A stretch of 64,000 nt of DNA from Chondrus crispus. Taxonomy: Eukaryota; Rhodophyta; Florideophyceae; Gigartinales; Gigartinaceae. The notes beneath the pieces are model-generated. The model had not been told where the DNA came from. It made no database searches and saw nothing but the letters and a program-made list of their open reading frames with translations. The translations under genes were made by a program, and so were the position numbers. This document shows, one piece after another, positions 28,242 through 40,254 of the stretch. The stretch is taken from assembly GCF_000350225.1 (NCBI RefSeq), contig NW_005178949.1, positions 73,949 to 137,948 of the forward strand, given 5' to 3'. Every line of letters starts with the position of its first letter. Positions within the stretch are counted from its first letter, which is position 1.

Positions 28242-31200
28242 AGCGGAGCGCAAAGCGGAGCCAAGTGTGCGAGCGATGCGGAGACGGGGGCGTGCTAGAC
28301 TGCTTGGCCTTGGGGCAGCATATGCGTGAAGATAAGGCGCGACGCGGTGGTGACAGAAATACTACTATCAAAGTAGACCTGTAGCATCTCCATAGATACC
28401 CAGTCCAAACGATTCACGATCCAAGCGTCTGTGAATCTGAGTCCTAAAAGCTCATTGTACGCCCCGGATCGCGCGCTGTGTGATGAATAAAAGAACCCCT
28501 TTGGCGGAACAGCGCCAACACGCAGCAGCGACAATGACATGGCGGCGTTCAAATTTGCAGTCCCCAAGCGCGTTCCAGCTAGGAAGTTGAAAAAACCAGC
28601 ATTGGCCGGTCGCTGTGTCTTCCACCTGAGCATCAACAGCCCGGGTTCATCCCATTCGGGATTGCGATGGTAGGAGAGTCGCAGAGGGCGTTGATAAGAC
28701 TTCGCCTTGCGATGCGTCAGGGCCACATCCACGCTAGCATCCGTGACATCAATGTCTTCTGCTGCCACCTGTGCCACGGAAATTGACCTGCATTGAAAAA
28801 TAAATGCGAAAACGACCATAGCGCAGGAGCCCGCTTCCTCAACGACTTCGGTGCCCAAGCCAAACTCTGCCACATGCATCGCGATTGCGGCACTAATCCC
28901 GATTCGTTTTCGCGCTTCAGGTCGGTCGCGATCGGTCTTGTTCATGTACGCAGTAACCATGGCAGACACTAGCGGGAAACGCATCGGAGAGGGTAGCCCT
29001 TGAGTCTTATGGAAACGGGAGACAGTGCTGATATAATTGCGACCGAGCTTGGACCTACCCTACTCCCCAGGTACATGTAACCCAGAAAAGCTAGCACGTC
29101 CCCTTCGTTTGCAGGCAGCGGATCTCGACCGTCTTCATCACAGAACGCCAACCACTTCTTAATCTGACTGCTCCTGTTTGTCCACGTCTGAGCCTTCCAC
29201 CCATGCGACACCAGCAGCTCCGCCGCCACCTCTGCACCCCCTGTCTCCCCTCCCATCCCCGTCCTTGCCAGCACCGCATCCCGGATCCCCGCCGTCCACA
29301 GCTGCGCTACCCTATCCTTGCCAACACTACTTCCCATGCGGCGCTCACTGGGCGCGAGCTTTGAAGCAACGAGAGGCCGTGGTCGGAAGGGCAAAGCACG
29401 ATGAGCTCCTCTGCCAGCCCGCGCAAGCGCGCGTACCATGCTTATGCTGGCCAGTGTGGGGCTATCAGCACCCCCTTTCCGCCCTCGGCCTGAATCTTCC
29501 TCACCACGAGCGGTAGGAAATAGAATGGCGTATTCCAAAGAGGCGCAAGCCCATCCCCCCAATACTCCCCCATCTGCGTCAGAGCGTACTTCTTCCTGGC
29601 CACCAGCGTTTCCCCAACCGGGCGATCTTTGAAGACGACCTCGTCCAAGCGGTATTCGTGCTGTATTGACCGCAACAAGCGGTCCGTAGCTGGTGCGTCT
29701 CCCGGGTCCCACATTCGGGAAAGGGCGTCTGCGTAGCGATTCACGGCCGAGGGCAACCAGCGCGCCTCTATTGTCACCCCCAGCACCACGAGCATCTTCT
29801 GCAGCCGACGAAGCTCGGCCATCAGCTTTGAAGCCGAGATCATGGCGTTCGGCACGTAGACGACTGCTTGGTTGTCCTCGTGTGGCAGCAGCCGCCTCAC
29901 GCTCGGCTGGGAGACGTAGTCGGCGAAGTGCCTCTGCAATAGAAGCCTAACTGCCCTTAACTCCCTCAGCGTTATACTTGTCGCCCAATACTCGGCCGTC
30001 CAGAAACCGCGACCCTCTCACAAACCCGGGAACCCAGCCTCCTCGTCGTCGCCTGGGGTCCCCCATATCCCACGTCGGCGGCAGCGCTGTGCATCGTTGC
30101 ATGCGGGTCCAGCCTGTGGAGGTCCCTGCCTTCTCCACGGGGGGCTCGCTTCGCTCGCAACGACACCCCCCTTCGCACTTGGCCCTCGCTCCTCGCGCTC
30201 CGCCAACGCCATGTCGAAGTAAAGCGAGCGGGTGTAGAAGCGCGCGAGCGGCAATGCCAGCGTAAGGGAGAGAGCGGCGCCACAGAAGTGCCACAGCCTT
30301 TCCGACGACAGCGAACGGCGGTTTTGTTGAGCGAGTAGCAGTAGCTCCTGTGCCAATCTTAGAACCTTCAAGCGCTTCGCTTCCGAAATGTAAACCTTCA
30401 TAGCCACGGAGTCCACATGCACGCCCAAATGGTCTAACCGCTGCGCTCCTTCCCAACAACCTTTCGATGGGTGCCGCACTATGCCCAGCCGCGCAAATAG
30501 TGCGTCCAGACGGCGCCGAGCAAGCGCACAGTCCTTCTTCGTAGCGGGCCGCGTTGCCGGCGAGTTCGAGAGCAGGAAGTCGTCGATATACGGGAGCGCT
30601 CGGTAGCGGTACCTCTCCCGCAAATGCCGCACGAGCGGTCGAAGCATCTTTGTAAACCACAGCACCGACCTTCCCCATCCGAACGGTAGGGCAACAAACC
30701 GGTAGAACGAGCCATCGTAGGAGAAAATAAACATATCGCGCATGGATGGATGCAAGTAGAAGTGCCGATATCCACTCTTCACATCCCACAACATCATCAT
30801 GTCTTCCTTCTGTATTTCCATCGCGAAAGCCGTTACAGTCTCCATCTTCACACTGCCCCGGGGCCAGTGCTTGCTCTGTTGTGAAAAATTGACGACAAAG
30901 CGTCCCTTCCTCTCTGCTCTCTCGCCCTGCTAAACGGTAAATGCGGACGATACCATCTTCCCCTCTTCCACGCATCTCTCCACATAATCCGGGTCCAGCC
31001 GCTCGTAAATCCCGCTCCAGCAACCAGCCTCCAAGTCTTCTTTCCCGAACCTCCTGTCTTCCTCTGATTGGGGATATCGGGCAGCACCACACCCTCTGTA
31101 AATGGCACAGCAGGAGGGTCCAGGATCCTAAACCGAATGGCACGCACCAGATACGCGCCGGCTCCCAGCTCCGTACGCCAAGCATCCGCGCGCAGTGCTA

Positions 31201-32013
31201 CCCCTCTCCAAAGTCGGAGTCCCCCGACTCTCACTTTGTCCTTTCCGCCAAAAGGCGGGCCCGTCGCTCTTCCGTGGTAGCCCCTGGGGAGCTGCCAATC
31301 TTGTTTGAGGCACGTTGGAGCCTGGCCTTAGCCAAAAATTTTGCGGCCTCGGTTTCCATCTTGGACGTGAGTACAGCCCGGGCCGAACGGTAGGACTCTG
31401 AGAATACACCGTCATGCCCTTGCTCGACAATGAAGGACATCTGTCTCGCGATCTCAACTCCTTGCTCCGTAATGTCCCGAAAGTATTGCGCCCGCACAGA
31501 TAAAACCTCCAGCGGCGCCTTCATAGCATCCTCGGCGAGCACGAGTCTTCTGTCATATCTTCGATAGTCCCACCATGCGTCTTCGCGACGTCGAGGGCTG
31601 TAAGCCCCAACTCCGTCCAGACGCCAGCAGCATTCAAATACTCCCACTCCTTGGCCGATCGCCGGTCCCGGGAGCGGAGCTCGTTGAGGAAGGCATCTTG
31701 AGGGGGCTTGAAGTAGCCCATATGCGTTATGGGTACATGTGGGCCGCGATCGAAGATGCCGCCCTCACCAACCAGTCGGGCAGAATTCAGTTCAGTGACA
31801 GCAGTCGCGTAGTCGCGGCGCTCGGGCTTTGCAATCGCCCAGGCTGCACGCGCCACTGCTCCAGCGTCGTTCGCAGCGGTTGGCGCGCGCGTGCCAACCA
31901 GCGCGGCGGCCGCCGTGCCGTCTATGTCGTTGTCAGTCATGCTGCCCGGAGTCCTCTGAGGGGACTCTACTAGAACCTGTCACCGCCTCGAGTCGAGGGG
32001 AATTTCTCTTTCA

Positions 32014-32166
32014 CAAAAGAGAAATGGACATAGCCGAGAAGTCAGGAGACTCTCACCCGGCCGTCAGCGATATGTAGGACAATGCACGCTCGGTCGAATG
32101 CCAGGTGTCGGCATGTCACTCGCTACTCCCTGGACAGCTTCACCGGCATACACAAGTGTATACAGA
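32014..32166. repeat. Right terminal direct repeat of the DIRS-like fossil
   Basis: Same length and orientation as 28089-28241, roughly 95% identical. Confidence 0.8.
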
Positions 32167-32619
32167 CGCAACACTGTTACACGTAGAAAGCTGTGAGCAA
32201 TCGATTGAGTTTTTTTCTTTAATTTCAACCACGTCGTTCTGAGATACGGCGCACTGTCTGGCGCCGTTGCGCGCGGCGGTCCACCTTGGCCCGTGTCAGA
32301 GATATTTTTCAAAATATTTTGCATGTCCGATATTTTTGTCACTGTCGGACAATTGCAGCACTCCCCCTTTACGCAGTACACTGATCACGGCATTTAACAT
32401 TGGTCATACAATTAACCTGGATCCGGAATTAACCTAGTCCAGGATATTTTAGGTTTGATACCTCCAGAAACGATAAACTTTTTGAAGGGGTAACTCCACT
32501 CTTTGAGCATAGCAGCAGTACCAAACCTCTATTAAATTCTCCAACAACAGATACGTGGTGCTTCACACAATAGGATCGAATTTTGCAAATCCCTTAAAAT
32601 ACAACTTGACATAACCGTA

Positions 32620-34763
32620 TGCAACATTATTCGGTTTCTTTCCGTTACATTCTCGCTCGAAATGTTTTTAATGATAAAATATCGATAAATCCATCAATTA
32701 CCTTCATACAAAGCACTAAACGAATCGCCAGAGACGCACTTATTGACTTATGTCATTACAAAGGATGGGTACTAGAAAACGGGATGGGGGCATTTGCAAA
32801 ACCCCTGTTTTGAAGCTCATTTTCAAAGGAGTGCATAGTTTGAACTATGCCATTCAGAAATTATATCATATTTTAGTCGCCGTGGCCCATGCATAATCAA
32901 CTCAGGCACTCGAATTCATAGTGTGCATCACTTGCTGTGAGCAACATAGCGACGTGAAGCACGGGTCTCATGAAGACAAGTACGGTGAATCAATCGCTCA
33001 GCACGAACTGCGAGCAGGTGACGCAGCTCTGCACGAGTGCAGTACACTTCGCCCTCAGAATTTGCATTATATCTCTTCGCCTGTCGACGCACAACTCTCT
33101 TTTTAGCGCTTCTAGAACTGCAGCTGCAGTGAGATGCGCTCCTGTAGTTTTGTCAATGCAAAGTGTCCCTAATCTCTCAATGTCGGAATATCGAGCAAAC
33201 TGTGCTCATGGGCAGTGAATGACTTGAGTAGTTCTTCCAGCGTTTGTGCAGGCCTCTCTCAACTTCCGCTTCTGCCACTACCACCAAAGAAACGCAAGTT
33301 TGTCAAGCTTTCGATTGATGTTCCCTTCGACTCTTGATCCCGAACCCCACATTTCTCAAACCCGGTTATAACATTTGCGGTTGTGACCCATCAGACAAAG
33401 CATACCTTAAAATGTCAGCCACGTCAAAAGCGTCACGCAAACGCTTACGAAGGACTCTAATATTCACTTCTGTTTGCATATATCATTTAAAAGGACCGTA
33501 CACGGAAACATCCAAAAGTTGGAAGACAAGGAAAGTGTGGGCCGGAATTGCGATAAAGACAACTCCGTTGTCTTTAAAAACTGAAGCACATTAAACTGTA
33601 TATGGCAGCTGTATCAATCATAGAGCAACATCAACTTTTTCTCTCCGTCTCGTAAATCTGCAATTTCTTCCACAAACCCTTAGCCCAGCCCAAAAATCTG
33701 TGAATCGACCCCAGCGTTTTCGCGTTTTCGGTGAAAGTAGCAATTAGGCAAGTAGTGGTGTACTGTCTCGAAAACACCTTTGACCTTTCTGTAATGTCGT
33801 TTTTCCGAGAAAGACCACTATGGGTTTGAAGCTAGCACCACCTGCGTTAACAACACACATCACAGTAGCTCGCTCCATGCTGCCTCGTATGGGAATCATC
33901 TTGCTTACCAGTTTCCTCTCGCTTGCCTTCCGAACTCCTCGACGAATGCTCCTGCCTGCCATTTTCCTGAAAGAAATTCCCGATTCATCAATATTAAGAT
34001 ACGGTTGGGATTGTGAATTTGAAACCTTTCCATCGCAGCCTGTACGAGAGCGATGTGAGCGGTAACATTGTGGTGGGAACCAGTTTCGATTCTGAGTACG
34101 TCAATGGCTCGAACAGGCCGAAGTGCAATCTGGTGGTTGCGGGATAGAAAGCCCTGAACCCATCTGTTGGATGGAGGTATGGTGTCAGCAGACTTTTGAT
34201 ACGAATTCAGAACATGTCCAGCTGGCTGACAAAGTCCAAATTTTGTCAGCGGGGTATTCATTCCGGAAAATAAAACGGCCGCTTCTGAGTATAATTGTTA
34301 TTCTAGCTCGGACAAATGCGGCGTTCTTCCCGGCGAGCGCATGCTAAACTTGATGTCCAATGGAGAGGTTGGTTGCCTGTCCGGCGGTGATTGAAGGCAT
34401 TTTGCGTATGCCCTCCTGGCATTTGTCATCGGAATTTCATGCTTTTATGCAGCGACAGAGAGGGGAACGCTATCGATTATATGCTCAAACAGAGCATCCT
34501 GAATTGAGATTCCTTTTACTGGAAGGAAGAGCGATTTGTGTCTCCAAACATTTTGGGACAGGGTTCATGTCGCCGGATGACAACAATAGGAGGCCGGACT
34601 TGAGAATGACGCCTTTTTCTGACTGTCTCTATGCTTCTGCTTGGGCTTCGGTGAGCTTTTGTTAATTTGGTTCCCGCGAACTCTAGAAGAGGAGGTATTA
34701 TCACCCGTTTATGTAATGAAAATTGTAGAAACCAATTTATGTCGAAAACCGAATAATGTTGCA
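32620..34763 (-). mobile_element. Pogo-like DNA transposon A, nested in B
   Basis: Inverted repeats TGCAACATTATTCGGTTT (from 32620) and its complement (34746-34763) are flanked on both sides by TA (32618-32619 and 34764-34765), the target duplication of the Tc1/mariner/pogo superfamily. The length is 2144 bases. The transposase is on the minus strand and decayed. The intact ends show a clean insertion into element B. Confidence 0.8.
33480..34450 (-). pseudogene. Pogo-like transposase relic of element A
   Basis: Pieces in several frames carry the CENP-B-type DDE fold: NRWVQGFLSRNHQIALR at the end of the DNA-binding part, an altered first catalytic block (ILILMNREF where NMDE is usual), the strand VMCVVNAGGASFKPIVVF, then LYD.YSCHI and, in a third frame, NGVVFIAIPAHTFLVFQLLD with the third acidic residue and VYGPFK. 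There are at least three breaks including stops. It cannot make a transposase. Confidence 0.7.
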
Positions 34764-34868
34764 TACATTTACATTGTGTTTTACGTGAATACAACTTCTG
34801 AATGACAACCCACGACCGTCAATATCCCCTGCACATCGCCTCAATTCCATCTTTCGCTAACTGCGACC

Positions 34869-36200
34869 ATGCCCAACCCAACTTCCCCGTCTCCCACTAT
34901 GTCTCACGCAGGCCCCATCGGAATCGCCCTCGCCAACGCTGTATCCCAGCGACCTGTGACACCAAACCTGTCTGGAAGTCTTGCTTCCACGCCGAATATC
35001 ACCGAACAATATGTTGTTGTTGCACCGAGGAAGGCCCGACAACACTGTGTTGTGTCCACCCTCTCCCAGCGCCGATCTTCTGTCGCGTGGATGATGGCTG
35101 ATTTAGAAACCAACGGTCAGAAGGGTTTGTTGGCTAGACCTGTTCGAAATTTTCCACACATCTTTCTCAGCACATACAAAGCCAACCAATCGAATGCCAG
35201 TGGTTGGTGACGTAATCGAAGTGCGCCATTATGCAGCTCCGTGACGGGATTGTGCCCATAGGAAATATGACGGGACGGGCGAGGAAGAAGGCGGTACTAT
35301 ATTAAAGGGGTTTTGGGACGTAAAAGAAAGCGTGCAGTCTGGGTAATGGCGTTGCACACAGCTCTGATTACAGAAATTGAACGAAAGCGAGCTGCGAGTG
35401 TGAAGACAAGTGCCGATGTTTTGCGACATTGCAATCACTCTCGTGCATACAGCAGGTTCTAGCTCTCCCTTTGAGCCACATATAAAGGTCGTCGGTTTCG
35501 GTATTGCTGATAAAATAAAAGCAGGATGGATTGAGGAATTCATGGAATGGCACAACTTCGTAATCCGTCTGCAGACGGAGAAGCTCACCATGAGTCCAGA
35601 AAAGGGCTTTACATTGAAAAGTCAGTGGCACAATACCTTGGAACGCTGAAGAGAGGGTTCGAATCTGGATACCTAGAGGAATGCCTAATCGAAAATGCTG
35701 ACGAAACCCATTTTGCCTTCAGCATGAACAATGGGAGGACGATTAGGATGCGCGGAGATGAGCATGTGAAATACGCAGACGTAGTGTCAGGGGATAAAGG
35801 CATTATGATGATCGTCAGCAAAATGGGTGGCCCCATGCGCGGATCGAGGCACCCATGCCGGTTTTCCAAAACGTGAACTCTTCATACCCAATCCGTGGCG
35901 TGCCAGACAATGTTCCTGGTGTGTGTTATCGGTCGGTACCGAATGTATGGATTGACAATCGCGTTTTCAAGTAGTGGCTGTCAGAACCAAGAGCCATTTC
36001 AGGCTTACCGAACGGGAAGAATCGCACGCTGTTTGTCGAATATTGCTCGGTTCACAACGGCAATTCCGACATTGATAAATGTTTCCGAATAACACACACA
36101 GAGCTGCGAAAGCTGCCACCCAACACCACGGGTTTGGTTCAACCTGCGGACTCTTTTATAATTTCTAAGTTAAAAGGCTTGGAGACGAGAGCGGGATAAA
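34869..36200 (+). pseudogene. Pogo-like transposase relic of element B
   Basis: Starts near ATG 34869 with a Ser/Pro-rich part, then RRSSVAWMMADLETNGQ and FPHIFLSTYKANQSNASGW, the usual N-terminal region. After several breaks comes LIENADETHFAF (first acidic block), VVSGDKGIMMIV, then NVPGVCYRSVPNVWID, a stop, LFVEYCSVHNG (second block) and LPPNTTGLVQPAD (third block). Most family motifs are still readable, but at least four stops or frame changes make it dead. Confidence 0.7.
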
Positions 36201-36693
36201 TACAAGGATGTGCAGATCACTCGGGGGTCTTGGACGAGCGGTGGGCAGAGGTCGGGCGAGAACTCAGGTATCCAGGAATGCATCTTTTCTTGAAGTTGGC
36301 ATGAACGGCGGTTCGCGAGGTGAATAATCAAAGAGAAAAATGCGGCCTCTCATATGCTTGGAAATCTATGATAAGGACGGGGATCTCGCTTAATCTGAAC
36401 GGCATATGAGAAGAGAAGCAGATCTTTATCGAACTGCAAAGCATCATTGCGAAGCATACGAATCATTTTGATGGCGATCATTTTGAAGAAATGCACATGT
36501 TTCCTGTGAGAAAAGAGACAGTGCATCCATTTTAATTTGGGTGCACTTTTGTAACCTGGATTGTGTTATATCTTGTAACGACATATATTAACCTCGATTC
36601 GCATGTAACCTGGACCAAGTTGTTTTTTGTGAGCCGCTCTCAAAACGACCTGCAGAACTAACCTGGACCATCCAAATGCCGTGATGGGGTGTG

Positions 36694-38946
36694 CCCTTCT
36701 GGGCGGCTCAATTCGACATGGATTCCACAGAGGCGAAATCGCTGGATCCACCAATTAAATACAAAAAATGTTTTCTGTCCACTAGCCTCGAGGGAACCGA
36801 GAATCGCGAATGTGGGTCAATTATAAAACGGTCTCAGAACACGTTTATGGAAAGTGCGACAAAACCATTAGTCCAGAGGAGGCCGTTTCTATTCAATCGT
36901 CCACGCACCTCCTCGTTCCCTTGATACCCCTGCATTTCCGCGCCATGTACTATGAGCCAATCGAGACATCATCTTAAGTATCCTTTGAGGAATCATTTTG
37001 CGCATGTGGCGCAACAGTGCTTGTAGACAGAACGTGGTTTTCTTTGCCCCCTTTGCATGCATACGTGATGATTCCTCCTCGTGTACACTCTCCCATGCCG
37101 CGCTCAGAATTGAAAACAGCATCTCTGCTTTCGATGCAGACTGTCTCTCCTGATCGCGCTCGGAGACGTTGCGCAGCAGCTTTTGCCACATTCGATTTAC
37201 GGCCCCTTTGTGCCACCTTTGCGAACTTCGGCGAACACACGGAGCTGGAGCAGATTCAGATTGTGCAGGATCTCATCACCAAAGGCGTTGACGGTATTGC
37301 TGTAGCACCATCCGATCCGCTTCCATTAGTCAGTCTCCGTACTTGGCCTTGGCCCATCAACTGTCGCAACCTACATCTCGACTTCCCAATAGAGCGGCTC
37401 AACGCAGCATGACTACCCCGCATTTGACGGCTAGGAAAGAGATGTGTTGTCGTGCTCTCACTGACTTTGCTCGGTGCCAATCGGCTCAGAAACTGATATC
37501 CTAATGGCCACAACCGAGCTTCCACAAATTACTTCCGCGCAACGTCGGGGGTCAATGTCAGGTGCCCCGCTACTGCGAGATTAATTTTGAATGCTGAATT
37601 CGCCCACGATAAATGAATCATCATTTGAAGTTCTTCTCGTGTCTTTCGCACTGTCCTCTGGAATACTTTGTTGACAGATTGGTCACAGGGTTGGAGAAGG
37701 TGGGTCGTATTTGCAGGTAGCTTTACGACCAAAATGCGTAGCTTTGTGCACTACTGCAGCCACGCTTCGCCTTGCCTCGAACCGTTACCATCCACGAGAA
37801 GCAATATATGCTCACCTGCGGCCACAGTTTTACTTATTTATGTGCAGCACAACTTTTGTTATTACCTCCTTGTCCACCGAACCGTGCATCGTGACAACGA
37901 GCTCTGTTTCTTTCAGAAACCAATTTCTATTGAACAAACATTGCACCACACTGTTAGCACTGGCGACAGCGTCTGAGTCCAGTGTTTTGAGCCATGAGGA
38001 CATAACTATTTCCTGATGCAATTAATAAAAAGAGGCGCTATGTTTCCACACGCTGCCACCGCCATCTCAGCTGTCAAATGCCTGCCCGGGACCCTTATAC
38101 CTCTTCGTTCCCCGCCTTGGTTTCTGTGGGAGGAGGTAGAACACTTCACTTTTCGTCCGTACTCACCGGTTATAGGGTTTTCGTCCCAGTTCCAAACATT
38201 TTCTGATCTGAAAAGACCTCTGGGAACTCGGTTCTAAGTTTCTTAAGTACTGTTATGAGATTTTCAATATGCGCCGGAGTCTGCACTGGAAGCTTGGCAT
38301 TTGAGACCTGCTCAGCGGTTCTGTAGGTCAGTTCTCGGCGCAGTGACCGAAAGTGGCGGATGGCGTCCAACGAAGGCACATCATTGCGATATGCGTATCT
38401 CCCGTCATCCGGTCTTTTCTTTTGAATTCTCTCCATGAGCGAACCATCCACCGCAAAACCCTTCTGAGCTGCTTCGATTGTTCAGGGTAAGACCAAACTT
38501 TCTTCAGCTGCTGAGAGAACTGTATGGCGGCCGAGAAAGTGCGTTTCCGGGTGAAGCAGTTTATTGAGTCGCTCCTCATCACCGTTTTCATTGCTCGCTT
38601 TATCTTGTACATAGTAGCTAGAGTAACATTAGTTTCTGTCGACACTGCTTTTGCAGATTTATCCAGTCTCAGAAGTTCGAATGCCTTCCCGCCTATTGCA
38701 CGCACTATTTTCCTTTTGGCAATCCTTTGGTTGTGCGCAATTGTTTGCACGCGCATGGAGCGCGGCATGTGCGTGCAGCAGGCCAGCGACACCGCTTTCG
38801 AGTGGAGAGGGGACTGGAGACGGGAGAAATGAGAATGAACGAAGGAGGGGTAGCGCATGTGGAAGATGTGGACATGCGAAGGCGGGAAGATGCAGACGTG
38901 GGATTTCACAATTGACCCTTTTTTCGAATTGAATCGCCCAGACTGG
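36694..38946 (-). mobile_element. Pogo-like DNA transposon C, abutting B
   Basis: The inverted ends share TCTGGGCGRYTCAATTCGA: 36698-36716 on the plus strand and 38924-38942 as its complement, with looser similarity four bases further out. TA stands at 38947-38948, and TG at 36692-36693 between the ends of B and C. The length is 2253 bases. The minus strand carries the decayed transposase. B and C therefore meet with only two bases between them. Confidence 0.65.
36889..38790 (-). pseudogene. Pogo-like transposase relic of element C
   Basis: From the right: a helix-turn-helix-like part (NVTLATMYKIKRAM), ELTYRTAEQVSNAKLPVQTPAH and FPEVFSDQKMF, then DDE blocks ILLLVDGNGSRQGEAWL (second acidic block) and VVKLPANTTHLLQPCDQSV (third block, Asp in QPCDQ), followed by a basic tail. 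Several frames are needed, so it is broken in at least four places. It is similar in plan to A and B but clearly diverged from both. Confidence 0.65.
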
Positions 38947-39073
38947 TACTGTGACAGTGAGTAATACTTTAGTATTGTTCCCCATCCCCATCCCCAACCC
39001 CACTCCCAACCACCCTCCCAAGCACCCTTCCAACTCGCCTTCGTAACACCCTTTCCCCGACCTCCTCGCTCAC

Positions 39074-40254
39074 TTGTCGTGCAGCGAAATGGCAGTGCAA
39101 CGCTTAAGGCCGACTATAAACCGTCGTCAGAAGGGAGCACGAGCATGGCGTTTCATATTCTACGCTGTCATGCGCCAGCAGAGAGCAGTGATGGCTGTAG
39201 GGAACGAGCTCCTTAGAAGAGCTTTCAAAAAATTTCCGGCACCAACGGAACTATTTCGGATTTGTGCAACGAAACCATTTCATAGCGACTACCACTTTCG
39301 AAAATAACCTGTGCGACCACGCATGTCTTTGGCATTTCCGTTTTTTCAGGCAGGACCTCCTAAAAAGTGTGCCGTGTGTCAGCCGCAAGACGAACCTTTC
39401 ATCACCAAGCGTAATAAATACACTGCTACACCACTTCTAGCTACGTCTGTTGTTCCTAGCCGACTAGCCACCTAACACAAATAGACAGAACGGGGATCAT
39501 ATTTTCGAAAGCATAGGTCTCAGCTCTCTGAGTTGTTCTGATAGGCGATGAATGACTTTAAGGAACGCCATGGGTATCTCATCACGATTCCCTTGCATCC
39601 ACAATTTATAGCTGCCCGTGCCGAGCAGTACTCAAAAGAAGGCTCCGACAAAACCCAGACTCTCTACAACTGCATAGGGTTTCTTGATGGGACTAACCTT
39701 CAAATTTTCAGGCCAAGTGATAAAAATACGGAGAGTTGTTTATAACGGACATAAATTTTTTGTGCACTCAAATATCCAGCTTTATTTTGTTCTGATGGGA
39801 ATCTGTTCCATAGATATGTTCCGGTAGAAGGCGGGCATGATTGGATGCTCAATACACGCTCTGAACTGGATTACCACTTCGCCAACTACCATTCAATCAA
39901 CCAGAGGCAGTATTGCGTGTATGGAGAGAGCGGATACAACCTTCGATTATACCTACAAGTACCTTACTAGAGGGCAGAGCTGTCTGCTAATGAATGCTCG
40001 TTCAATTTAGCGATTGCTACGGGAAGGGTACCCTTAGAGTGTCTTTTTAAGGAGCTAAATACGTACTGGCCTACAACGGACTACCGGCGCAAACTTCGCG
40101 TTCTCCAAGCTCCTGTGGGAACGCTTTACATCTCATGCATGCCCTCAGATAACATCCGTACTTGCATGTATGGAAACCAAGAATCTATGTATTTCAATTG
40201 TTCGCCCCTTTCTCTGGAAGAATACATGATATCTCGAGGACAAAACTTAGTATG
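39074..40254 (+). pseudogene. PIF/Harbinger transposase relic, copy 2
   Basis: The longest clean piece (39548-39745) ends in YNCIGFLDGTNLQIFRPS, the first catalytic block. Other frames give VVYNGHKFFVHSNIQ, EGGHDWMLNTRSEL, YCVYGESGYNL (the GDSGY Asp is Glu here), PLECLFKELN with the Glu block, and a C-terminus ending LEEYMISRGQNLV. The order and the LEEY ending match the intact copy at 24955-26142, so both belong to one lineage. At least five stops or frame changes are needed. Terminal repeats were not found. Confidence 0.68.

Larger units (their letters stand above)
28089..32166 (-). mobile_element. DIRS-like tyrosine-recombinase retroelement, fossil
   Basis: A 4.1 kb element on the minus strand, bounded by two direct repeats of 153 bases. 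Reading from its 5' side: a gag-like region (about 31.95-31.1 kb), reverse transcriptase (about 30.85-30.0 kb, with a YIDDF-type motif), RNase H (about 29.95-29.5 kb), and a tyrosine recombinase (about 29.7-28.3 kb, with an HSAR motif). RT-RH-YR order with short direct repeats and no LTR integrase places it in the DIRS/PAT/Ngaro group. It is broken in several places. About seven to eight differences between the 153-base repeats suggest a moderately old insertion. Confidence 0.78.
32413..36667 (+). repeat. TAACCTGGA subterminal repeats of element B
   Basis: TAACCTGGA or one-base variants occur at 32413 and 32430 near the left end, and at 36552, 36588, 36605 and 36659 near the right end. All are in the same orientation. 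Clusters of short repeats inside the ends often serve as transposase-binding sites. Confidence 0.45.
32379..36691 (+). mobile_element. Pogo-like DNA transposon B, split by element A
   Basis: The ends carry a short inverted repeat: CACTGATCACGGCATTT at 32379-32395 and the complement of CACCCCATCACGGCATTT at 36674-36691. The left end is preceded by TA and the right is followed by TG, perhaps an altered TA. Copies of TAACCTGGA lie inside both ends. Element A (32620-34763) interrupts its 5' region. Without A it would be about 2.2 kb, close to the lengths of A and C. The plus-strand transposase relic is at 34869-36200. Confidence 0.6.
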
